From QVMM01 sp047030855 (GTDB taxonomy: Bacteria > Bacteroidota > Bacteroidia > Bacteroidales > Dysgonomonadaceae), in the NCBI GenBank assembly GCA_047030855.1, contig JBKYIJ010000008.1, positions 1,054,001 to 1,118,000 of the forward strand: a stretch of DNA of 64,000 nucleotides, read 5' to 3'. The translations under genes were made by a program, and so were the position numbers. The notes beneath the pieces are model-generated. The model was not told the DNA's origin, searched no databases, and saw only the letters and a list, made by a program, of their open reading frames with translations. Positions 28,527-37,306 of this stretch are shown here, piece after piece. Position 1 is the first letter of the stretch, and the number at the start of each line of letters is the position of its first letter.

Positions 28527-28567
28527 AACTAAAAAAGCTCTCTGAAATCCAGAGAGCTTTTTTAGTT
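28527..28567 (-). terminator. Terminator downstream of the outer-membrane barrel gene
   Basis: An 18-bp perfect stem (aactaaaaaagctctctg / cagagagcttttttagtt) with a 5-base loop, 18 bp past the stop at 28586. A- and T-runs inside the stem let it work in both directions. Confidence 0.93.
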
Positions 28568-28585
28568 ATTAAGGTAGGTTAAAAA

Positions 28586-29173
28586 TTAGAATGAATATAT
28601 TACTCCAACAGAAACTTCTTTAAAGTTAAGTCCAAAGTTGAAGTCATCATTTTTAATTTTTTCTGGTTTCGTTTTGATTTCTTTATGTGTATAACCTAAA
28701 TTACCAAAAGCAGCAGTTACTGAAAAACCATTTCCTACGTTGATTATTGCTCCTGGAGTTATACCCACACCGTACTCAGTTAAATCTTCGTCTAAAGCCT
28801 TTCCAAATTTTGCTTTCACTCCACCGTCAATAAATAAAGCACCTATATTCCCTTTTAAGAATGTATAACGAACAAAAGGATTAATAACGAAAGCATCCAT
28901 TTTCGTATAATCGTTATAGTCTACCAAGTCTGTCTCAAGCATATTTGATTTTACTTTTGAAGACTCATATCCGATTCTTCCTGCAATGGCAAAGTTTTCA
29001 TTAATGAAATATCCAAATTCAGGAAGAATATTCCAGCTTGTTACTTTGAAGTCAGCTTCTCCTACTTTTGTTTTATTATAGTGGAATCCAACACTTCCAC
29101 CTAACCACATGTTTTGTGCATTAACTGAGATAGCACAAGCTACGATTGCAAGCGTAAAAATTAGTTTTTTCAT
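28586..29173 (-). CDS. Outer-membrane beta-barrel protein
   Basis: A 195-residue protein with a signal peptide (MKKLIFTLAIVACAISVNAQ, cleavage after NAQ) and an alternating hydrophobic/polar pattern typical of eight- to ten-stranded barrels: 'MWLGGSVGFHYNKTKVGEAD', 'FGYFINENFAIAGRIGYES', 'GFSVTAAFGNLGYTHKEIK', ending in 'VSVGVIYSF' with a C-terminal aromatic residue recognised by BAM. It resembles Bacteroidota porin-family/OprF-N-like small barrels. Substrate and role are unknown. It is divergent from rdgB and monocistronic. Confidence 0.85.
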   Translation of the reverse strand: MKKLIFTLAIVACAISVNAQNMWLGGSVGFHYNKTKVGEADFKVTSWNILPEFGYFINENFAIAGRIGYESSKVKSNMLETDLVDYNDYTKMDAFVINPFVRYTFLKGNIGALFIDGGVKAKFGKALDEDLTEYGVGITPGAIINVGNGFSVTAAFGNLGYTHKEIKTKPEKIKNDDFNFGLNFKEVSVGVIYSF

Positions 29174-29207
29174 AAAAATTAAGTTTAGTTAAAGTTTAAA
29201 AACGCGA

Positions 29208-29215
29208 CAAAGATA
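29208..29215 (-). promoter_or_regulatory. Putative -7 box for the barrel gene
   Basis: TATCTTTG on the minus strand (TAnnTTTG), 34 bp upstream of the ATG. The nearest TTTG upstream is 16 bases away, shorter than the usual 19. Confidence 0.55.
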
Positions 29216-29260
29216 TATTTTTTAACAATACCAAACAATATTTTACACAAATTTTGTGAG

Positions 29261-29268
29261 TATCTTTG
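29261..29268 (+). promoter_or_regulatory. Putative -7 box for rdgB
   Basis: TATCTTTG on the plus strand, 23 bp before the rdgB ATG, in the gap shared with the divergent barrel gene. Confidence 0.55.
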
Positions 29269-29291
29269 ATTTCTATTAATAAGGTTCATAC

Positions 29292-29870
29292 ATGGAGTCA
29301 TTAGTATTTTCTACAAATAATGAACATAAACTATCGGAAATCCGATCCGTGCTGCAGAATAAATATAGAATCTATAGTCTGCAAGATATTGGTATAGATT
29401 ACGATATACCCGAGACAGGAATAACTTTGGAAGAGAACGCTTTGATCAAAGCAAGATATATCTGGAATGAAAAAGGCATAAATTGTTTTTCTGATGATAC
29501 AGGTTTGGAAGTTGAGGTTCTGAATGGTGATCCGGGCGTATATTCCGCCCGATATGCAGGAGAGCAGAAAAATTCTGCTGACAATGTAGCCAGACTATTG
29601 AAAGAATTGAATGGGAAAACTAACAGAAATGCCTCTTTCAGAACCGTGATTGCTGCGATAGTAAATGGGAAAGAATATCTGTTTGAAGGACAAATTGACG
29701 GGGAAATTATCCAAACTCCGAAGGGCGATTCCGGATTCGGGTATGATCCTGTATTTATTCCTAACGGATATGATAAAACTTTTGCAGAGATGACAGATGA
29801 TGAAAAAAACGGAATCAGTCATCGTGCAATGGCCGTTAGAAAATTGGCTGATTTTTTAGAAAAAAAATAA
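29292..29870 (+). CDS. rdgB: dITP/XTP pyrophosphatase
   Basis: A 192-residue HAM1/RdgB enzyme that cleaves dITP, dXTP and ITP to monophosphates and keeps deaminated purines out of DNA. 'FSTNNEHKLSEIRSVL' is the (S/T)xNxxK motif, 'CFSDDTGLEVEVLNGDPGVY' the catalytic loop with the Asp residues, 'GDSGFGYDPVFIP' the substrate-binding motif and 'KNGISHRAMAVRKL' the SHR motif. The gene overlaps no neighbour; the hydrolase follows after 10 bp and is probably co-transcribed. Confidence 0.96.
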   Translation: MESLVFSTNNEHKLSEIRSVLQNKYRIYSLQDIGIDYDIPETGITLEENALIKARYIWNEKGINCFSDDTGLEVEVLNGDPGVYSARYAGEQKNSADNVARLLKELNGKTNRNASFRTVIAAIVNGKEYLFEGQIDGEIIQTPKGDSGFGYDPVFIPNGYDKTFAEMTDDEKNGISHRAMAVRKLADFLEKK

Positions 29871-29880
29871 TGTTGTAAAT

Positions 29881-30537
29881 ATGAAGATAGAGGTAAATGG
29901 CATTTACTTAAATTATACTAAAGCAGGCAAAGGCAAAAACCTAATCTTACTTCACGGGAACGGAGAGGATCATCATATTTTTGATAAACTCATAAATAAA
30001 CTGAAGAATGATTTTACGGTTTATGCCTTAGACAGCCGTAATCACGGAAAAAGTTCTAAAACTGATGACTATTCCTATGGATCGATGTCAGGCGATATAT
30101 ATGAATTTATAAAGAAGTTGGAATTGAAGGAGGTCTCTGTCGTGGGTTTCAGCGACGGGGCGATAATTGCTTTGTTATTGGCTATGAAACACAAAAATAT
30201 CTTCAATAAGGTGGCGCTTCTGGGTGTTAATCTGAAACCTTCCGATTTCAAAAAGAATATTTTTAAAGAAATTGAAAAGGCTTATCAGGCAACAAATGAT
30301 CCTTTACTCAAAATGATGCTAGAAGAACCCAATATAGAATTGGATGCTTTAAAAGGTATTATCACTCCTACTTTGGTGGTAGCAGGACAAAATGATTTAT
30401 TTTACAGAAAAACTTTTACAGATATTGTCGCCGTTTTACCGAATGCTTCTCTGAAAATCATGAAAGGCTACGATCATGGAAGCTACATCGTAGATCAGGA
30501 TATTCTTGCTCCCGACTTGAAGGATTTCTTGAAATAA
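29881..30537 (+). CDS. Alpha/beta hydrolase
   Basis: A 218-residue alpha/beta-fold hydrolase without a signal peptide, so cytoplasmic. 'LLHGNGEDHHIFDKL' is the oxyanion block, 'VVGFSDGAIIALLLA' the nucleophile elbow (GFSDG, Ser as nucleophile), 'VAGQNDLFYRK' the acid and 'YDHGSYIVD' the catalytic histidine. All triad residues are therefore present. The acyl or ester substrate cannot be inferred. It follows rdgB by 10 bp. Confidence 0.9.
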   Translation: MKIEVNGIYLNYTKAGKGKNLILLHGNGEDHHIFDKLINKLKNDFTVYALDSRNHGKSSKTDDYSYGSMSGDIYEFIKKLELKEVSVVGFSDGAIIALLLAMKHKNIFNKVALLGVNLKPSDFKKNIFKEIEKAYQATNDPLLKMMLEEPNIELDALKGIITPTLVVAGQNDLFYRKTFTDIVAVLPNASLKIMKGYDHGSYIVDQDILAPDLKDFLK

Positions 30538-30541
30538 AAAA

Positions 30542-30565
30542 GATTCTGCAATTAATTGCAGAATC
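30542..30565 (-). terminator. Perfect 24-bp palindrome, terminator-like on the minus strand
   Basis: GATTCTGCAATTAATTGCAGAATC is a perfect 24-bp palindrome. The T-run (TTTTTTATTTC) follows it on the minus strand only, so it fits the tRNA-3'-end relic to its right better than the plus-strand hydrolase that ends at 30537. Confidence 0.6.
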
Positions 30566-30690
30566 TCAGTGCGATAAGGTATCAGATTATCGAACCCATG
30601 TAGAAGACTTTATCAAAGTAATTGATTTTATGAAGTATATAAACTTTATGGGTATGGTTCGATAGGGAGTGGATTCCGAAGCCATAAATC
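30566..30690. other. Non-coding stretch with tRNA-3'-end-like and inverted-repeat remnants
   Basis: On the minus strand a GGGTTCGATA T-loop-like block is followed by a CTTATCGCACTGA acceptor-like end and then the terminator palindrome at 30542-30565, as in a tRNA 3' end. The rest of the cloverleaf cannot be drawn. TATCGAACCCATG at 30588-30600 is repeated in inverted form as ATGGGTATGGTTCGATA about 50 bp further right. No gene is seen. Confidence 0.4.
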
Positions 30691-30691
30691 G

Positions 30692-30699
30692 TATATTTG
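30692..30699 (+). promoter_or_regulatory. Putative -7 box for the DUF7000 gene
   Basis: TATATTTG (TAnnTTTG), 18 bp upstream of the ATG at 30718. Confidence 0.5.
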
Positions 30700-30717
30700 A
30701 AATTAAAATATTGTGTT

Positions 30718-31209
30718 ATGGAAAAAACATTAAATGATTACGTTCACATATATAAAGAACAATTAAAACAGGGAGATATTCAAGAAGCTTACGTTGGGCT
30801 TGTGAAGTATGTAACAAGACTTAATACAACTTTATCAAAGAACCTTTCCGAAAGGTACTCATTTGGAAGCCTCTTTCAAGGGTATATGGACTATACATAT
30901 TTCTATTACTCAAACGACTTTTTGAAAAATCGAAAGTTAAAAATGGGACTTGTTTTAAACCATGCAAAAATGCAGTTCGAAATTTGGCTTTTAGGACAGA
31001 CAATTCCGATTCAAGAAAAGTATTGGCAATATTTTAAAACGACTAAATGGAATAAAAACCGAACAACGAAACCTCAATACTCTATTCTCGAAACAGTGCT
31101 AATTGATAAACCAAATTTCAATGACTTGGAAAAACTTTCAAAACAAATTGAGGACGAATTAATTTTGATTTCGGACGATATAATTAAAGACATAAAAATA
31201 GTAACCTGA
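30718..31209 (+). CDS. DUF7000-like protein
   Basis: A 163-residue soluble protein when started at the ATG at 30718; an earlier ATG at 30697 lies inside the likely promoter. 'LNDYVHIYKEQLKQGDIQEA', 'GSLFQGYMDYTYFYYSNDFL' and 'GLVLNHAKMQFEIWLLGQ' match what I recall of the DUF7000 family, whose function is unknown. The ORF has no membrane segment and no signal peptide. It lies between relic-rich non-coding sequence, so it is probably an independent gene near the edge of an unstable region. Confidence 0.7.
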   Translation: MEKTLNDYVHIYKEQLKQGDIQEAYVGLVKYVTRLNTTLSKNLSERYSFGSLFQGYMDYTYFYYSNDFLKNRKLKMGLVLNHAKMQFEIWLLGQTIPIQEKYWQYFKTTKWNKNRTTKPQYSILETVLIDKPNFNDLEKLSKQIEDELILISDDIIKDIKIVT

Positions 31210-31567
31210 CATAACGAAAAACAAAACATGCATATAGCAAGTGGTTTGGCGTCAGTTGGGTTAACAAATGGGTTTCGGAAATTTTACTACCTGCTCTGTC
31301 ATTCTTTCCTTCATTTAATCAACACAGAAATAGCAAGTTATAGAAACGAAAAAAGCGACAAAAAGAAAAAATCTTCAATTTGTCGCTCTCAGTGCGAATG
31401 AGACTCGAACCGCCCCTCTATTCGTTTGTATATCTTGCTTTTACAAAACTTTCTAAAACATACAGGCAACACTTTGGTAGCGTAAAAAATGAACGCTTTG
31501 CAGTGTCTTGCTTTTACAGTTTTTCTAAGAACTTTGAGGTAAAGGATTAAACAACCTGTTTTCTAAT
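31210..31567. other. Gene-free stretch with terminator-like hairpin, tRNA-end relic and direct repeat
   Basis: A hairpin with stem gcgacaaa / tttgtcgc spans 31355-31386. Next to it, on the minus strand, is GGTTCGAGTCTCATTCGCACTGA, which looks like a tRNA T-loop and acceptor end but is 3 bases short of a normal tRNA 3' half. TCTTGCTTTTACA occurs at 31433-31445 and again at 31506-31518 as a 13-bp direct repeat. I see no gene here. Confidence 0.5.
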
Positions 31568-32086
31568 ATGTATTTCAGAGATAATCCCGATCTTTTTTCT
31601 CAATATCATATATCTTCAAATGAAGATTACGGATTTATATGGATGGACAGAGCTATCGGTTTTATGGAAAACTTTTATATTAATCGAGACTTATATCCTT
31701 ATATTAACGATTTTATGCCTGAACTCGCTGATTTTTTAAATAACATTGCAAGCAATATTGGAACAGTAATAGAAGAATATAACTTTCAAAAACCATATAT
31801 TACCAATATTTTTCCTCTCCCAAACAGTGTGGTAGATGCAGGCATTAAAGAAATACGAATAGAGTTTTCACAACCAATGATAGATGCTATGTTCAGATGA
31901 CGAGAATGTCGATACTCCAACCTTAGGAAAAGGCACATGGTCAGAAGATAAACACACTCTTATATTTCCCATATCGTTGAAAAAAATAAATCTTATGGAC
32001 TCAAAATAAGAAATTTCGGATTTATTTCAGAAAATAAAAAACGGATGAAGAATGATTTTGATCTGATTTTCAAAACAAAAGAGTAA
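31568..32086 (+). pseudogene. C-terminal remnant of a DUF4932-like protein with frameshifts
   Basis: From 31568 an open frame gives 'EDYGFIWMDRAIGFMENFYI' and a domain end 'PYITNIFPLPNSVVDAGIKE', then stops after 'MIDAMFR'. A second frame continues with 'TPTLGKGTWSEDKHTLIFP' and a third with 'GLKIRNFGFISENKK' to a stop at 32084-32086. The last break is in an A7 run where eight A would keep the frame, a loss and not a gain. The N-terminus is absent. The pattern (hydrolase C-terminus followed by an Ig-like sheet) is what I recall for Bacteroidota DUF4932 proteins. It is a true relic, because it is truncated and broken several times. Confidence 0.65.
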
Positions 32087-32282
32087 TAAAAAATATCAGA
32101 TAAAATACAATATTTAAAATGGGAAACATTCTTAAATTATTAAGTTAAGTCTTAATACTTCACATTTTTAACGACTAAGAAGTGGCAAGAAAGTTGGTTA
32201 TTTTTTTAACAATTTTCTTACCAAAATAGCTCCATTTATATATTAAAAAACGAATAAAATTTGATATTATAAAAAAAATAAA

Positions 32283-32290
32283 TATTTTTG
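32283..32290 (+). promoter_or_regulatory. Putative -7 box for tRNA-Gln(TTG)
   Basis: TATTTTTG, 22 bp upstream of the tRNA 5' end. Confidence 0.55.
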
Positions 32291-32312
32291 CACTGCTTTT
32301 TAGCAATAGGAT

Positions 32313-32383
32313 TGTCCCATGGTGTAATGGTAACACTGCAGTTTTTGGTACTGCCTTTCTAGGTTCGAATCCTGGTGGGACAA
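32313..32383 (+). tRNA. tRNA-Gln (anticodon TTG)
   Basis: A 71-nt cloverleaf on the plus strand. Acceptor TGTCCCA pairs with TGGGACA plus discriminator A. The D arm contains GTGTAATGGTAACAC. The anticodon stem-loop is GCAGT-TTTTGGT-ACTGC with anticodon TTG. The T arm is CTAGG-TTCGAAT-CCTGG. Together with the CTG copy at 23.7 kb the genome can read both glutamine codons. Confidence 0.95.
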
Positions 32384-32400
32384 CATCAGACAAAGAAATA

Positions 32401-32438
32401 GAGTTGTAAATCAATCATTTACAACTCTTGTTTTTTTA
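32401..32438 (+). terminator. Terminator after tRNA-Gln(TTG)
   Basis: An 11-bp stem (gagttgtaaat / atttacaactc) with a 5-base loop, then TTGTTTTTTT, 17 bp past the tRNA. Confidence 0.93.
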
Positions 32439-32601
32439 GGTGGTTAAAAAAGTGGTTAATAAAATAAGGTTGAACGCACTTTTATAATAGATTAACAATG
32501 TTGTTACATATTGAATATATTTTTACTTAAAACATTGTTTTTCACTCTTTGTTTTAACAATACCCTCTGATGTACAACTATAATCCCCGATAAAATAAAT
32601 A

Positions 32602-34241
32602 TTACCTCATCTTAGTATTGTTATACTCTTTCTCAATCATAGTTTCGACACAGTTAATATAACTGTCCTCATCTATCTGTCCGGCAAAGCAAAAAACAAA
32701 CTGCCTGTATTTGCTTCTCGATAACAGACCTAAGTCCAAATCCTTGTAGTTCCCCTTATTCAGTAGTAAGCCTTTAATGATTTTGTAGTTTACATTATCG
32801 TTAGAATGGCTTACCATGATAACAGGCTTCTCCCCCTCGATGGGCGTATCAAGGTTATACAACACACCCCTCATAATGATACGTTCCAACTTCTTTATTC
32901 CGTTAGGTGCAAGTTGCTTTATACCCTTTGCTATAAAGTAATTGTGCAGCGAAAATTTGCTTATATCCTTGTTGGCACTATCATAAGGTGCGGTTTGCCC
33001 GAATGGAACATTGGTTATTATCATATCCATATCCCTGTCGGTGGAATTTTCGTACCCTGTAACGTTTACCTTTGCATCCGGATAGAGATATTTCGCAATC
33101 CTGCCTGTAATACTATCAACTTCGTATGCTTTTAATGCTGATTTTTCGGCAATATGTTTCGGTACTAAACCGAAAAAATTTCCTGTGCCGATAGCCGGCT
33201 CTAATATATTACCACCTTTAAAACCTAAATGCTCGGCAAGTTTCCACATTTCTGAAACAATGTCCCCACTTGTATAAAAAGCATTTAGCGTTGATTCTAC
33301 GGCAGTATTGTATTCTTCGGGAGTAAGTAATTCAACAATCTTATCATGGAAATTCCCATATTTCTGTTTCCAATTCTCATCGTATTTGCGGTTTTTATTT
33401 AAAACTTCCGCAAAACCACCCCAACCCGAATATTGAGAAAGTATGTGTTTTTCATCGTTTGTAGCCTGTCTATCTTCGCTTTCAATCTTTTTAAGCGTTT
33501 CAATAGCCTTTATATTGGCTCTTATTTTACTGATAGCACCTTTAGGAACGATATTATTTTTATCCTCAATCCTAAAATTATTGCTGTTTAGAACAATAGT
33601 TGTATCTCCAGATGGTCGAGTATCTCGTCTATCTGGCTGCTTGTCAGTGTTATTTCTGTTGTCGTTTCCGCTTCCGTTTCGTCTGGGTTGTTGGGGAGTG
33701 CTACCATTTTCAAGGCTATTTCCTCCGCTTGTTGCTGTGTTTTGCCCTCCTGTGTCAGTCGATATTCCAGATCTAACGCTTTCTCCGCTATCTTCGATAG
33801 GTATGCTTTCAGCGTGTTGTCCTGCATCATTTTGTACGCCTTGTCCTTCTGATTGTCTATCATCCAACTTAGCCTCGCTTTGGCATAATCTGTTTGATAA
33901 TCCTCCAGAATAATTATTGTCGGTTTGTTCGGATTGTTGTTCATCACTTACTTTTTTTGAATTTACACTATCATTTTTAGGTACGCTACCTATAACAAAA
34001 TGATTTTTAAGATAATCTTTGTCATTATCGCTTAAATCGGTATTCTCAGCATCAAATGCAAAAGAAAGTTGAGAATTGCTGTCCGCTTTATCAACCCCTT
34101 TTGTTGTTATTTGTTCCTTACCCTCTAAACCTTTACTAATATAGTAATTATTAAGTCGTTTTACAATAGTTTCGGCAAATTCTTTTGCGGTAATATCGGG
34201 TTGAACAGTTCCCCTGCTTTCCCCTCCGTACTTATTGCTTA
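32602..34241 (-). pseudogene. Remnant of a large mobile-element DNA methylase/helicase protein
   Basis: One frame is open from the stop at 32602 back to an in-frame TAG at about 34242, but its first ATG (33867) is inside, so the 5' end is missing. Upstream residues such as 'DITAKEFAETIVKRLNNYYI' are clearly protein-like. Next comes a hydrophilic linker, then 'ILSQYSGWGGFAEVLNKN', 'STLNAFYTSGDIVSEMWKL', 'ILEPAIGTGNFFGLVPKHI' (SAM-binding motif I) and 'DMIITNVPFGQTAPYD' (NPPY-like NVPF). These are hallmarks of the N6-adenine methylase N-terminus of the ~2000-residue methylase-helicase proteins of conjugative elements and plasmids. After 'KQLAPNGI' the sequence switches to an unrelated C-terminus, suggesting an internal deletion. 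Not expected to function. Confidence 0.75.
33588..33947 (-). CDS. Small overlapping ORF on the methylase remnant
   Basis: A 119-residue reading frame lies out of phase with the methylase remnant over its full length. 'LEDYQTDYAKARLSWMID', 'LKAYLSKIAEKALDLEYRL' and 'KTQQQAEEIALKMVALP' look like real helical protein and resemble small ORFs placed before methylase genes of conjugative elements (TnpV/DUF1896-like in feel). It starts at ATG 33947. One of the two frames may be relic sequence, so which was translated is uncertain. Confidence 0.45.
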   Translation of the reverse strand: MMNNNPNKPTIIILEDYQTDYAKARLSWMIDNQKDKAYKMMQDNTLKAYLSKIAEKALDLEYRLTQEGKTQQQAEEIALKMVALPNNPDETEAETTTEITLTSSQIDEILDHLEIQLLF

Positions 34242-34295
34242 TATACTATATCAATTATTATGTACGAATATATAGTTTCAATATTTTTATTTTTA

Positions 34296-34318
34296 ATTTT
34301 GTCATAAAATGTCAAAAT
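34296..34318. promoter_or_regulatory. Imperfect 23-bp dyad: operator candidate for the HTH-methyltransferase gene
   Basis: ATTTTGTCAT-AAA-ATGTCAAAAT is an inverted repeat with 9 of 10 arm positions complementary. It ends 4 bp before the ATG at 34323. The adjacent gene encodes an XRE-type HTH, and controller proteins of restriction systems bind such boxes close to their own start. Binding is inferred. Confidence 0.55.
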
Positions 34319-34322
34319 TAAA

Positions 34323-35648
34323 ATGAAGACTATAGGAATACTACTTAAAGAAATAAGAGAAAATTTGAATTTACAAGCACAAGAAGTACAAGATAAAACA
34401 AAAATTGAAAGATCAATTTTGAGTAAAATTGAAAATGGTAAAAGACCTCCAACTAAAACACAACTATTACAACTCGCTGAAATCTATAATTATGATAAAG
34501 AGAGCTATATCTTTATTGGCTTAGTGACAAACTTGTGTTAGAAGCCAATAAACATGGAGACTTAGGGTTGGAAGCCTTAAATATAGCAGAAGAAAAAAAT
34601 TCGTTATGGAAAACCCATATCATTAATTCCAGAACTAAATCAAAGTATTAATCTTGAAAGTCGTAGGTATATAGGCAGTAAAGCAAAATTAACAGAATGG
34701 ATAATATCTACAATGTTGAATGAGACAAGAAATGTAGAAACATTCGTTGATATTTTTGCGGGAACAGCAAGTATAGCGAAAGCTGCATCAAAATATTACA
34801 AAGAAATAATTATTAATGATATCCTTTATGCCAATAATGTAATTTATAAGGCTTTCTTTTTAAAGAGTAAATGGGATAAACAAAAACTACAGAACCTTCT
34901 TAATTATTACAACGACCTGAATCCAAGTAAATTAGAAGAAAACTATTTTTCAATTAATTATGGAGACAAATTTTTCGATTATGCAAACGCTAAATTAATT
35001 GGTTATATAAGAGATGATATTGAAAATAAAGAAAATGAATTTAATGAAAAAGAGTTGTCTATCCTACTATCTTCTCTTATATATAGCATGGATAAAATTG
35101 CGAATACTGTAGGTCATTTTGATGCATATATAAAAAAACCAATTAAGCATAAAGATTTAAATATAAAACTGATACAACCAATTGAGATAAATAAAGTTTC
35201 AATATTTCAAGAAGATGCAAATAAATTAGCTCACAAAATTAAATCCGACTTAGTGTATATTGATCCTCCTTATAATTCAAGACAATACAGCCGTTTTTAT
35301 CATCTATATGAAAATTTGGTTAAATGGGATAAACCTGAATTATATGGGGTTGCACTTAAACCTGAACCTGAGAATATGAGCGCTTACTGTACAGTACGTG
35401 CAAAAAAAGAGCTTGATGATTTAATTAAAAATTTAGATACTAGTTACATTGTCGTGTCATATAATAATACATATAATTCTAAAAGTCATTCTTCTGAGAA
35501 CAAAATCAAATTAGAAGAGATAGAGGCAATATTAAAAGAAAGAGGTAAAACAAAGATATTAGACTGTAATCATAAATTCTTTAATGCAGGAAAAACAGAT
35601 TTTGAGAATCATAAGGAATTATTATTTATAACAAAAGTTAATGGCTAA
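34323..35648 (+). pseudogene. HTH (XRE) fused to D12-class DNA adenine methyltransferase, two frameshifts
   Basis: From ATG 34323 an XRE HTH runs about 58 codons ('LLKEIRENLNLQAQEVQ', 'IERSILSKIENGKRPP'). The frame then breaks at 34498-34504, where GAGAG stands for GAG (two extra bases, or one missing). The next frame gives 'LYLYWLSDKLVLEANKHG' and breaks again at A7 (34593-34599), where six A restore the frame into 'RRYIGSKAKLTEWI'. That leads into the methyltransferase, with 'FVDIFAGTASIAKA' (motif I) and 'LVYIDPPYNSRQYSRF' (DPPY, N6-adenine). No start codon lies between the linker and the methylase core, so this is an ancestral fusion. The HTH may make it an autoregulator. The stop overlaps the next start by 8 bp. 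Confidence 0.85.
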
Positions 35649-36546
35649 GGAAGTAATTCGCTCTCCATTTTTTTATGTAGGAGATAAATACAAATTAATA
35701 GGCGAAATAAAACAATATTTTCCTCTTAAAATGAATAGATTTATAGAACCTTTCACAGGTGGAGGATCTGTTTTTTTAAATATAGATGCAGAAGAATATT
35801 GTTTAAATGACATTGATAATTATATATATATGTTACATAGATTCTTAATAGAAAATTCTAACTCTGAAAAGATTTTTTTTGAAAGAATTGAAAGTATAAT
35901 ATACGAATATAATTTATCTCGATCATATAAAGAGGATATTGTTCCTGATGAGTTGAAAAGACAATTTAATAAAACATATTATTCTAGATTCAACAAGGAA
36001 AATTATAATAGATTAAGAGACAACTTTAACAATACAGGAAAAACAGATATGCATAAGTTATATATTCTCTTAATATATGGCTTTAATAGAATGCTTAGAT
36101 TTAATTCTAGTGGCGATTTCAATTTACCAGTAGGAAATGTAGATTTTAATAAAAATGTAAAAAATGCACTATGTAATTACTTTAAGACAGTAAAGAGCCG
36201 TAAAATAAATTGGTATGACAAAGATTATAAGGCATTTATTAAAGAAGTAATTCCGACAGAAAAAGACTTTATTTATTTTGACCCTCCCTATCTAATCACC
36301 TTTAGTGAGTATAATAAATTGTGGAATAAGGAGAAAGAAGTAGAATTCGTTAATTTTCTGGATAATATAAATAAAAAAAATATTAAATTTGCTGTGTCGA
36401 ACGTAACACAATACAAAGAAAAAACTAATCATATATTTATACAATGGTCTGAAAATTATAATATTATACCAATAAAAAGTAATTATATTAGTTACCATGA
36501 CAATTCAATAAAGAATTTTAATGAGGTTTTAGTTACAAATTATTGA
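35641..36546 (+). CDS. D12-class DNA adenine methyltransferase (Dam-like)
   Basis: A 301-residue N6-adenine methyltransferase. Motif X/N-terminal 'SPFFYVGDKYKLIGEIKQYF' resembles the GGKxKL block, motif I is 'FIEPFTGGGSVFLNI', 'NDIDNYIYMLHRFL' follows and the catalytic motif is 'DFIYFDPPYLITF'. All core elements are intact, so it is probably active. It is the second D12 enzyme in the locus. Two are needed if the recognition sequence is asymmetric, one for each strand, as in type IIS systems such as those of the AlwI/PleI/MlyI family. It overlaps the preceding stop by 8 bp and shares its AT-rich composition. Confidence 0.93.
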   Translation: MAKEVIRSPFFYVGDKYKLIGEIKQYFPLKMNRFIEPFTGGGSVFLNIDAEEYCLNDIDNYIYMLHRFLIENSNSEKIFFERIESIIYEYNLSRSYKEDIVPDELKRQFNKTYYSRFNKENYNRLRDNFNNTGKTDMHKLYILLIYGFNRMLRFNSSGDFNLPVGNVDFNKNVKNALCNYFKTVKSRKINWYDKDYKAFIKEVIPTEKDFIYFDPPYLITFSEYNKLWNKEKEVEFVNFLDNINKKNIKFAVSNVTQYKEKTNHIFIQWSENYNIIPIKSNYISYHDNSIKNFNEVLVTNY

Positions 36547-36559
36547 AAATACCTATACC

Positions 36560-37304
36560 ATGGATGTACACGAAAACACCTCGATTTGTAGAGACGATCA
36601 GAAATACTTAACATCAAAACGAATATTACCTTTTAAAAATAATTGTTTATTCATTTAATTATAAAACGTTAGTATCAGATAAAGAAATATTAGATAACTT
36701 ATTAAATGATGCACAAAGACTTTCTGATCATGTTTATACAAGAGCAGCCAACGATCCAAAACTTCAACGTAGTAAGTTGAGAGTCTTGGATAATTGTATC
36801 GCTGGTGTATTAGCAGAATTTTGTTGGAAGGATTATCTAAATAAAGAGATTGAAATTGTTTCTGAAACGGAGTTTAGCTCTGCCAATAATCAAATTGATT
36901 TACGAATCATCTCTAATTCTAAAACGATAGAAGTCCGTTCATCTTTCCCCAGAAATGGAATTTCATTTGCAATATGTCATCCTCAACACCAATTTGACAT
37001 TATTGGCCCTTATGCTAATTCATATAAACCGGGAGAAATACAAAAAGATTTTTATGTTAGAACATTGTACCCTTTCCAAAGCAATTTAATTGCTACTAAA
37101 ATTAAAGAAGACGAATTTAAAGTTTATTTAACCGGTGGAGCAACATGGAATATGATGATAAACCCTGAAATAGGAATAAACAAAAATCTTATTCCTGAAG
37201 ATGAGTTAGACCCGACTAGAATCAATACAGCCTCAACTTATAGAGTTGTCCCTTTTAATAAAGCATTAGATACTATTCAAATTAAAAGTCAAATAGTGCA
37301 ATAA
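36560..37304 (+). pseudogene. Small PD-(D/E)XK-like protein of the restriction locus, one frameshift
   Basis: Full length is 745 = 3x248+1. The start ATG is 36560 ('MDVHENTSICRDDQKYLTSK'), the frame breaks in the A5 run at 36635-36639 (four A restore 'RILPFKIIVYSFNYK'), and the rest is open to 37304. The C-terminal half has 'NQIDLRIISNSKTIEVRSSF', a beta-strand D...E-V-R arrangement consistent with a PD-(D/E)XK nuclease core, followed by 'TGGATWNMM'. It lies 2 bp before the AlwI-family endonuclease, so a role as small subunit of a heterodimeric type IIS enzyme is plausible. I do not recognise a named family. Confidence 0.6.
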
Positions 37305-37306
37305 TT

